Below are positions 45,501 to 54,600 of a DNA stretch of 64,000 nucleotides, in pieces; position 1 is the first letter of the stretch; each line of letters starts with the position of its first letter. Made by a program: the position numbers and the translations under genes. Below the pieces are notes generated by a model that was given only the letters and a program-made list of their open reading frames with translations, had not been told where the DNA came from and did no database searches. The stretch comes from Dipteris shenzhenensis. Lineage: Eukaryota > Polypodiophyta > Polypodiopsida > Gleicheniales. Where the stretch lies: assembly GCA_047967505.1 (NCBI GenBank), contig CM106540.1, one strand, 5' to 3'.

Positions 45501-46925
45501 AGCTGGGGGAGAGATCACACATCAGGTGGGACAGCTGGATGCGGGGGCCAGCCCGGTCCCTTCGAGTTTGGAGGGACACGTACAGACATTTGGAGACCGC
45601 TGATCTTGCAGACGCAACTGGAGGTGCCCGTGGAGCTCCGGCGAGACGTACGGAGATAGACGGAGAGATTCCAGCTGATTGGTTGGTTCCACCCGAGTTT
45701 CAGATCCTCATGCCTGGTGATGACCGTTGGCTGGGACAGTTCACCCCCCGTGGCATCCCACTGGTGGTTGCAGGTCGGATGGACGACTCCTCTGTTTCCT
45801 TCTTCGCGGTTATGGGGGACGGCCGTCTCAGGATAGAGGATGTGCTCATCGACCCCCTACTCCCATGGCAGAGGGTTCGGGTCGTAGGCCTCGTGGGGAA
45901 GGTTTGGCGGACCGATCCTAGCATAGAGCAGGATCAGCTGCAGCTTTGGCGACTCTGGCTCTGGGAGGGGCGGGCCTTGTCAGCTTGATTGGGACCCAGG
46001 AGAGTGGAGGTGGCCAGAGATTGTGACAGGTTAGGGGCCGACCTCTTTCTTTGCCTACAGCACGACATTGGGCAGGCGAGTTCTCGGGAGGATGCAAAGC
46101 CGCCCTCCCACCCAGCGGCCCAGTTGGTATGCTCAGGGTATTTCCAGATTATTTTTGCAGGCCTTCTGGAAGGCCTTGTGGGAGAGCTGGCGGCCGCGGA
46201 AGATCTCCTACTTCCTGTGGCTTCTCGCCCTTAAAGGTCTTCCAGTGGGGAGCTGGCTGCGGCAGATAGGTCAGGACGGACGTTGTCAGATCTGTCATGA
46301 GGACGAGGAGTCACCAAAACACTGCCTATGGAGCTGCACTCGTGCCCAAGAAGTGTGGAGGTGGACCTTCGGGATCCTTACTCGCGGAGCACCGAAGCTA
46401 GGTTTGATCACTTGGGGCGCGTTCTGCTGGTGCAGCACCGCACCTGGTTTTCATCACTTGTTTGAGGCATGTCAGCAGGACCCCACTTTCCTTATCACAC
46501 AGGGGACGTGGGGGCCGCTCGAGAGCATTCCGCCGCACCTGGCAGAGGCTGGCACAGGATCTCAGGAGAGGCAGCCAGTCTGGGAGATTATTAGCAGCAT
46601 CGCAGGATGGCACATTTGGACCTCGCGCTGCGCGCAGATCCTCGGTGGCACCTCCTTATCGACTGCCCAGATTATGACTGACATCTGGAGTGAGACTATA
46701 CACACCCTCAGAGGCCAGTGGGACCAGATACAGGGAGACTCCCGGGCCGGCCGGGAGAAGCGGAGACGTTTCCTCCGGGTTTGGGACACACAGGGAAAAG
46801 CTTGCATTTCTTGGCTGAGCAAGAAGCAATCTACAGTGGCTACTTCCTCATGGGAACTGAGCTGTCGGGTGTCAGGCTCTGGGTCACGGTCATGTCGAGG
46901 CCTCGCCCCGTGGATGTCCATGTGA
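42497..46925 (+). pseudogene. L1 ORF2: endonuclease and reverse transcriptase, lightly broken
   Basis: The endonuclease (42497 to about 43260) shows LVSWNVNGFHSSG, DILLLQEHKLS, ILNIYAPTDL, VRGDFNNLE and LSDHAPVLLSL, the APE-like catalytic set that nicks target DNA. The RT (about 43900-45060) shows LICLIPKGGDRQEIRQWRP, motif A LLDFEKAYDRVDW, motif B SVHQGCPLAPYLF and motif C YADDTALYV at 44651. The thumb follows (LPQAEGGLGVID). Then comes a roughly 300-residue region shared with other copies here, and a zinc-finger-like end, CQIC...ESPKHCLWSC. Stops are TAG at 43415, 43436, 44036, 45056 and 46032, plus one frameshift at about 45985. No RNase H was seen. Confidence 0.85.
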
Positions 46926-47059
46926 TCTGGTTGGAAAAACTCCGTGATAGAGCTCTGAGAGGGATCAGCCAAGGAAGAAGTCTGCTCCTGTCGCTGTGCT
47001 CGAAGTATCCTCTTGCGGAGTCTAAGTGTCTCATGAATGAAACCTGCCAAACATCACTG

Positions 47060-48015
47060 GTCTAGGTAGGAGATGAATCGATCCAAAACCCCATAGCTAT
47101 CTCTGAAGAGGTAGTAGAAACACCTGCGGATCTCCTAGAAAACAGGACACCTAAAGATGAATTGCTCCTCTGTCTCAACCTCCTGCATGTCACACAAAGT
47201 GCATATGCGCCTCTCCCTGGGTAGTCGCTCTTCTCTGCCTCTCTCAATACGAAGTCTATGTGAAGAGACCCAAAACTGCCCAAGAGAGATCCTCAGTAAG
47301 TGGGGTAAGTAAATCTGAGTGTACCCTGGTGGGTCAATGAAACCCTCCGCTATGATATGTAAGAAGTGATCTCTATAGAAGCACAACCTCACTGGAAGAT
47401 CACTCAGGCCCAGCCAGGTCTGGAATGTGTGTAGCTATAATAGATCCTCACGGATAACTTGGTTGACCTCGTGTGATAGGAGGGGAGAAAACGGAGCATC
47501 CATGCTGTACTGGAATGGGGGTAGTCTGTCCATGTGGAGCCCCAGTCCCTCGAACCATCTCTCTGTGCATGCATATCAGCACCTCTGGTCTCCTCCTGCT
47601 GCAAGTGCCATAGAAGAGGATAGTTCTAGCCAAGGTAGCCTACTATGCCCAGAGGTGTAACCCCCATACTCCCTAACTGGGTACAAATACATGATGACCT
47701 GAAATGTAGCATCTAGTTGTAATGGGCGTGACCCAAACTCCGCTCGAATGATCTGGTGAAGAACGGATGACTTACCACGGATCATCCGTGATAACATGAG
47801 AACCTGTAGCCGCTCCACCTTGGCCCACTCTGTATTCGACAAGTCTGACCCCAGCATGGACTGCCATACATCCCTGCTGGATGGACCAAGGAGTCAAAAA
47901 GCAACCCTGTGATCCATGGATCTTGAAAGTGAGAACGGAAGCACTGCCGCTCTAGTCTAGCCAATGAAACATATCCTTTGCTCAAGCGTGCCTGCATCGC
48001 GGGTCTCACAGTGAG
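47060..48015 (-). pseudogene. C-terminus of a non-L1 LINE reverse transcriptase
   Basis: The minus strand reads LSKGYVSLARLERQCFRSH, then LFDSLVHPAGMYG near 47880, TEWAKVERLQVLMLSRMIRG, EFGSRPLQLDATFQVIMY, and at 47392-47160 a zinc-finger-like end, LPRERRICTLCDMQEVETEE with a following FRCPVF. This arrangement (L-F-D-S-L-V-P-x-x-x-Y-G, then R-x-C-x-L-C near the end) is typical of LINE clades other than plant L1. The sequence is broken by frame changes. It joins an L1 3' fragment near 48010 and abuts the plus-strand L1 near 47050. Confidence 0.6.
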
Positions 48016-48405
48016 AGTCTTTGAGAAAAAGGGGGAGCCCCTCCATTCCATAAGGAATATAACCCTCCTGGCAAAGGCTGTCCTGGAGGACCCCTGTACG
48101 CTCACCCAATTGGCCATCAGAGTGTGAATGGTATTAGCCCAAATACTGGCCAAGGTATGAGAAGGATGGACCTGTGATCCATCTAAGGCCTCTATGCATC
48201 TGGCCCTCCAAATTTGCCAAGCAATAATACTAGCTAGTATCTCCCAAGTAGAATCCACATTAGCATGAACTGGTTTGTAGCGGGAGATAGGCACATCCTC
48301 TAGAGAGTAAGGCTCAACTATGTGTCGTCAACGAATAGAGATGGACCAGGAAGCATCCTGCCACTCATAGAAAATCTGAGGTCCTGACAAAGAGAGCCAA
48401 GCTGA
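48016..48405 (-). pseudogene. L1 ORF2 C-terminal fragment
   Basis: The minus strand reads STWEILASIIAWQIWRARC and HTLASIWANTIHTLMANW, matching the C-terminal part of the 42.5-46.9 kb ORF2 (VWEIISSIAGWHIWTSRC) and the fragments at 54.2-54.4 and 61.1-61.3 kb. It is fused directly to the different LINE at 48.0 kb. Confidence 0.75.
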
Positions 48406-48415
48406 TGATTGGGAT

Positions 48416-48880
48416 TTGGATAAAGGTGGTTCTATTTGCATTGCTTATGGGATCTCTACTTCAAACCAATTTCTAGTGGTGTTGATGACTTCCAAGCTCA
48501 TAGAAGACATCACTCTACCAGTCTTAGGATTTCATATGCTTGTACGCAGAGGAGAATCTCACCGAGGCAGCCTTACAGATTTGGGTTTCCCATATGCAGT
48601 GTACAGTGTCATCCCCTTCACTTGTGGAGCAACCCTATCTGACATTAGTGACTTCTATCATTCCGTCATGCTAATGCCAGAAAGCAAGAGATACTCAGAC
48701 AAGAACTTGGCCTTTGCCGTCAGTTGGCAGCCCTTCAAAGGCAAGAGTAGAAATGCCTACATATACTTGGATTTAGGAGTGCCTTGCTGTAGCAAGGGCT
48801 CTTCAGCAGTCATTGTTAGATCAGAGAACAGAGTATGCCTTTCATGCATAAGAGTCCTTTGGGACTCTAATGGGTGGTAG
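48416..48880 (+). CDS. Unrecognised 154-codon open frame
   Basis: This frame lies between two LINE fragments and is longer and more protein-like than its neighbours, with segments such as LVVLMTSKLIEDITLPVLGF, YAVYSVIPFTCGATLSD and LAFAVSWQPFKGKSRNAYI, and a Cys-rich end (CLSCIRVLWDSNGW). I do not recognise the family. It may be an exon of a host gene, a captured fragment or part of a LINE not otherwise recognised. It overlaps the start of the RT fragment downstream in another frame. No splice sites were confirmed. Confidence 0.3.
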   Translation: MDKGGSICIAYGISTSNQFLVVLMTSKLIEDITLPVLGFHMLVRRGESHRGSLTDLGFPYAVYSVIPFTCGATLSDISDFYHSVMLMPESKRYSDKNLAFAVSWQPFKGKSRNAYIYLDLGVPCCSKGSSAVIVRSENRVCLSCIRVLWDSNGW

Positions 48881-49400
48881 AGTCAACAAACACTTTTTCA
48901 TAGCTCATGGTCCGAGACATAGCAGAGAGCGTGTCACTCAACTTATTGACTCAGATGGGATTTTACAGACCGATGCAGATGCTGTCAAGCGCATAGCCAC
49001 CGATTTTTATGTCTCACTTCTTGCAGCAGATCCTGACACGATGGTGAGAGATGAGGCCGGGTAGTACATTCCACTATTGGTGAAAGAGGATAGGAGGATC
49101 TCGCTAGATGTTCCTTTCACCAATATAAAACTTGAGATTGCTTTACTTGCTCTTCATAAGGGCAAGTGCTTGGGTTCAAATGGGCTTTCCCCAGTATTCT
49201 CCATTGTCCATTGGGATGAGATTGGGGATCATATTACCTCAGACTTGTAGGTGGTTTAGGACTCTGGTACTATGCATGGATCACTTACAGAGGGTCTTAT
49301 CTCTCATTCCAAAAGGGGCTGCAGAAATTTGGTGTTGCAATGGCAACCTCTCACTCTTTTGGGCACCTGGTAAATAGTTCTAGCAAAGGCAATTAGCTTG
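48870..49400 (+). pseudogene. LINE reverse transcriptase N-terminal fragment
   Basis: The plus strand reads FFIAHGPRHSRERVTQLI, TDADAVKRIATDFYVSLLAA and, after a TAG near 49062, LALHKGKCLGSNGLSPVFS, the region just upstream of RT motif 1 in L1-type ORF2 proteins. The text continues with GLISHSKRGC, a damaged form of the usual L-I-P-K-x-G. The catalytic motifs are absent. Confidence 0.7.
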
Positions 49401-51326
49401 CAATTGTAGCCCTATCTTCCGGACCTCATCCATGCGCAGGGCTATAGCCAGGAGATCACAGTGGACCATACGTGTTGATAGTCGCCAATGGCGTATCACA
49501 AGCTATATGCCACTACATCAACCTCATACATTGACCCCCCGGTCCCAGAGTTGATGCTCCTACTTGTTCCCACTCCGAGAGCCCAGAGAGAACTCACTAT
49601 GTATCGATGCTATTATGTTCAGGACTTTGGGTTTCCATTTGTACTCACCATGGGTGTTGATGCCCACTTAGTGGCTCCACCCTCAGCTCATTGTATCAGT
49701 TTATTTATTAGTCTCATAGATCCTTTGGTCTTTCGAAGACTTTCAATAACATCTCTTTCTTTCTTTTTTTCTCCTTCCATTGTGATTCAAGTTCCAGCTT
49801 CATCGTTAAGTTTTCCCTGTTATAACTAAGTTGTCAACCAGTATTCAAAATCGTTTTTGAAGTGCTAAGTGCTCAATTTGCTGCAAATTAAATATTGAAG
49901 CTGTGTTTTAGGTTTCAGTGTGACAAGGAGACTTTAGACACTGTTATCATCTAAGTTAAAGATTTCATGGGATGTGGTTTTCCCATGGCTTTACTAGTAT
50001 TGTATACATCCAATGCAAATGGTAAGTAGTCTGCTGAATTGGTTTCAGATCCTGGAGTCCATTCTCTTCTAGCCAGGTTTACTGAGTGTTGATCACTAAT
50101 CCTCTGCAGACAAGTCGAGTCATATTTCACAGAAATTGTTTCAATGGGACAATAAAGTTAAGCAGTTTTTCATTGGGTGGAGGCAATTTTCAAATGAAAA
50201 AGCAGTTTCGAATTCTTGTCTGAAAGGATCTGTTGAAGTGGATTTACGAGTAACCCACATGGTTGTAATTTTAAATTCTTGTGATTGGAATGTTCTTGTC
50301 AACCATTTCCCATATTGTGTTTGTCTTTGAAAGTACTATGTCATTTTTTCCAAAAAGAACAAAACGTAACGGCACTCAGAAGGTCCTCACAAGTTGCTCA
50401 GAAGCTTTGTTTGCCAAATCACAATAATCAAGTTTTGTTTCTAGCAGCAAAGTTTGTCTACAAATCTGCATTTGTTCCAATAAGGGCAAAACTTAATAGA
50501 GCATTATTTTGAGCATCTTGCATAAATTTATACAATATAGAGCATTGTAATAGTTCTTCAACAAAATATCATCCCACTTTTAAAAACTGTCAAATTCGCA
50601 AACCTAATTCCATTCATTTGTTTGAGTATTTCTGTATTTTGCTTATCAAGCACATACAACAGCATAAGATCAAAACAAGAGAAAAATTTGATTGTAGTAC
50701 TCAAGGAAGAGTAAACTACAGTGAAAATATTGTTGTATTACGTAGAGGAAGAGAACAAACCTCGCTTGAAAAATCCCAAGTCAATCCCCTCGTCCAAACT
50801 AAGCATAAAAATACTCCAAGACATCTGGAAACAAAGTCAGCAACAAATCTTGATGAAAACAAATGAATCATCAGACCCAGCGTGCTATGATACCCCTTTC
50901 AAGAGGTATGAGTCTCAATGAATCTCTAGGAGACTAAATCCATGCACAATATCATAGAGCTATTGCAATAAAAGCCTCAGAATAACTCCTCGTCAAGGGA
51001 TATTCTAATTTGGCACAAAACATAAGAGGTGGTTCAGATTTCTCTTTAAAAGATTTCTCTTATGCTATCGAACCCTCAAAATTCTCTACATCATTCACCT
51101 CAAGGAGAATAACTTTAAGGAGCTTCATAAGGTGGGTAAACGTTTTGCTCCATGTCCTCCTCACTTTTCTCAAATAGAAAATCCTCATAGGGACCGCATA
51201 AGGAAGCCAGCATTTGGGTTTTGAAAAGATTTTAAACGGTTAAATTTCTTGATGCACTTGTGTAACAACTAAAATCTCAAAGAGAGTAATGTGATTGACA
51301 AAACTTCAAATAAGATCGTTGCTCAC
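49401..51326. other. No supported gene; expected NCL 3' exons not found
   Basis: This lies downstream of the last recognised NCL exon on the minus strand. I looked for the missing C-terminal membrane segments of the exchanger here and saw none. A plus-strand frame at 49488-49829 has no recognisable family. The rest is AT-rich and non-repetitive. Confidence 0.4.
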
Positions 51327-51676
51327 AATGTATTGTTCATGGAGACAGCCCCATATATTTGAGAGAATGTCAAGGACGTGTTCCTCTTCCTCCTCCTTGC
51401 TGCAAATAAGATACTAGAGTAAAGCTCACCGGCATTAGAGGCAAATGGTACTACCACAAATGCCACAAAAAATGGTGATATCATCGATGCAGCTGAAAAT
51501 CCTTCAATACTGTCTATCAAAGGGTCAGAAAAAATAGTTGCCAGAGCTGCTCCGGAAACCAGAAATAAGACCGCCTTTTGATAGAGTTTCAAGGAATCTA
51601 TCACTGGAGTTTTGATGCCTTCATTTATAAAATCATCACTGACATTATCACCTTCACTTTCCAAAAGATTCAAAGT
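51327..51676 (-). CDS. NCL: NCL exon e: start of second exchanger half
   Basis: 350 bp. An acidic start (LLESEGDNVSDDFINEG) is followed by two or three membrane helices with LFLVSGAALATIFSDPLID and FVAFVVVPFASNAGELYSS, then RRRKRNTSLTFSQIYGAVS. Reading on gives a TGA at 51323-51325, but a GTGAGC donor begins at 51326 just before it, so the stop is most likely intronic. Confidence 0.9.
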
Positions 51677-54600
51677 CTGCATCCAAATGCATGTGAATCA
51701 CAACTTTATCAGCACTATAGTCAGGTTTCCAAATATTTGTGGTAATTAAAACAAGGTTCAAACAGTGAAAAGCCTGAGTTTGAACAGAACAGACTTCTCA
51801 CGAGATAGGACCAGATCAAATGCAAGTAGACAAAATTTATATTTTTATCATTGTACAGGGCTTGTAGCTGCATGAATTAAGGGATGCTGGTAAAGATCCA
51901 AAGGACTTCTTATAATTGACAGTTTGCTTAACTAACATCCTCAAAGTTCATAATAGATACTCCTAGGCTGTCAAAGTTACCATCTTTGCTTCTTCAAGCT
52001 TTGTGCCCCAGAAGTTTGGATCACTCCCTGCAATGGAATTCTTCAGGCGCTGAAATTTCAAAATTTCCTTTTGTCTAGCAACCTGATGAGCCCATTTTTG
52101 AATACCCAAGAGAAACTCATTCTCAGTCAGCATGCCATCTGCATCTTTATCAAATTCGTTGAGCCATGTCTCCACTTGTTTTTCAGGAGGAATATACCTG
52201 CAAATGCCACAGCTCAAGACAATTTTAATAAAAGTGAATCGCAATCCATGTTTAGATAACTTAAATTGCATATTCAACCCCAAGCCATTAGCATCCCAAA
52301 ATTTCTAATTGTCAGGGAGGAAAAGCTGAGACAAAAAATTCCAAGGCAATATGGTCCTAATCTCAATGACCTTGTAATATAGAAGTAGCCTTATATTGAG
52401 ATCCTATAGGGAATATACACTACTAAAGGGAACTTCAAGCAGACACTAGAACACTTGGGACATTTTAATCTTAAGTTAACTTTGGTTGACTTTATGCCTT
52501 ACTAGAACACTTAGGACCTGCCCAAACTATCCTGCAACTTGTGCAAACTTCTCCAACACTTTTGGACCTGCAACTAACATTACAGCTTCCTGCGCCAGTC
52601 TCTGGAGGAAGACCTTAGACCTGTGCAAACTTCTCTAGCACTTTTTGCCACCTGTGGGGTTGACATTGCAACTTCATGTGCTAGTCTCTAGAGGAAGACT
52701 TCAGCTTTCAGCCGCGACTATAAATGCCTTCATTCCATGTGTTTTGGTACAGGTGTAGCAGCTCTTTGCATCTTTTCAACCAGGACCAAATCTGTCCATA
52801 TAGCTGTACGGAATCACTACTAGTTGCAGCCTTCATTTGTGCCATTCTCTAACAAACCCGCTTCAGTCTCTGCTGTCCATACAGCTTGCATGACCCGTTT
52901 TGCAAATCACTAGCTTCTACAGTTTGCCAAAACTGGTTTGCAGATATTTCAACCAATTTCACAACATTTGGTTTGGTTTTGGGTTACATTGGTTTTTATT
53001 TTCAGTGGCCTTGCCTGGTGCATTTAAAATTTGGGGCTTATCCTACATTCGACCTCTTTTGGCACATTTTCCCTCTTCAAAATTTGGGTCTTTTGCCAAA
53101 ATTGAAGGCTTTGTCCTTCAATTTCTCACATTCAGCTTTATAGAAATTGGGCTTTTGCAAGAGTTGAAACGCATTAGCTCTTGTGCCTTGGGGACTTCAG
53201 ATTCAGTACTTTGGAACCAGGTTTGTGCATACATTTGGGAAAAATTTGTGCAAACTTTTGCAGAATTGCAGGTAGATTTTATAGGACAACTTATTGCATT
53301 CACTCACTGTTTGAGTAACCCATTTCGCATTCACATTTGTAGGCACTTTCTGTTCTTGTCAAATAAAATTTAAAAAATGCATCACTCAACTTCTCTCAAT
53401 AGAGTCAGAACTACAGTACTCAGCAAGCACAGCATGATAGCATGGAACGTAGCTTAGAATCTATGAGGAATAAGGCTCATATAGGTTACCCGTCTTCAAT
53501 GTTTAGAGCTAAAATGAGTCCTCGAAGTTCATCCTCTTCAATCTTGCCATCTTTGTTTTTGTCAAAATACAGAAATATCTCCCGGAGAAGTCTTGGCAAT
53601 GGCCCAAGCTCAACTTCCTGTGACCACAGAAAGCTAACGATGTTGAAGAAGATTTACAATTAATAAAAGTTTGCAAACTTTGAGACAGTCTGCATAAAAT
53701 CAGAATACTTAGCTAAGTGTAATTTCAAGAAAATATTGTGCCAATAACTTCACAAACTCATCCACTGTTCAATAGTTTAGTTTACTATAGACTGTCAAAT
53801 ACATTTCAGGCATAGTAAATATTAAGTCTATGTATTAATCCATGTCTTTTCCATTTCAACAAAACATCTTACCCGATTTGCTTTAGATGTTTCTACACTA
53901 TGCACCTCTACACAATTTCATGTACAATTTTATTGCGATATTAAACCTAGTTTTTTTGGGGGGGGCAAAAAATAGACTTCCATTAAGTATGATTAAAACC
54001 CGCAAGAGCAAAGCTCAAGGCGGTAATACATCATGTCGTGCATGAAAAGACTCCTCAAGAAGAGGTGCAAAATAACCAAGGTTGAGGCTGAAAATGCCAC
54101 CTCAACACTGTGGAAGACTCAGAGAAGGGAGAGCCCCTCCAGTCCCTAAGAAAAGCAGCCCTCCTAGCAGAATCTGCCCAAGAGGATCCCTACATGCTCA
54201 TCCAGATGCCAATCATTGTATGTATAGTGTCTTTTCATATACTAGCCATAGTGTGAGAGGGGTGAACCTGGCATCCATCCAAAGCCTTTGTGCACCTGGC
54301 TCTCCATATATGCCATGCCGAAAGGATCGCTAATATCTTCCAAGAAGAATCCACCGAGGCATGCATAACCCTGAAGGGTGAGGAAGGAACGTCATCCAGA
54401 GAACATGGCTCTACCAAGTTTCGTCTACTAGCTATAGCCCATGATTAGTCATGTTCTAAAAGAAGACCTAAGGTCCCGAAAGGGAAAGCCAAGCAACTGA
54501 GCCCCAAGTCATGAAGAACGGGAAAGGAGCAAAAGAGCTGAAAATCTTGGCAACTCCCTTCCATATAACCCCTGTATGTCTGCAATCCCATAAACAATGT

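Larger units (their letters stand above)
40301..46925 (+). mobile_element. Nearly full-length GC-rich L1-type LINE
   Basis: Two ORFs in the L1 arrangement, ORF1 (about 40463-42500) and ORF2 (42497-46925), follow a C-rich 5' tract. ORF2 has endonuclease, reverse transcriptase and a C-terminal zinc-finger region. The element is clearly more GC-rich than its AT-rich surroundings and less decayed than the other LINE copies, so it is a younger insertion or a distinct subfamily. The 3' end lacks the tail seen in related copies and has no poly(A); it stops at a junction with a minus-strand LINE near 47050. Confidence 0.85.

Noticed and set aside
46840-47050. Minus-strand frame containing QSSITEFF, which looks like a PCNA-binding box
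   Set aside because: It lies antisense to the L1 ORF2 end and its 3' region, overlaps a well-supported frame, and an eight-residue match can arise by chance.
51323-51325. TGA as the true end of the NCL protein
   Set aside because: It would remove the last membrane helices; a GTGAGC donor directly precedes it, and all other exons here use regular GT-AG sites.
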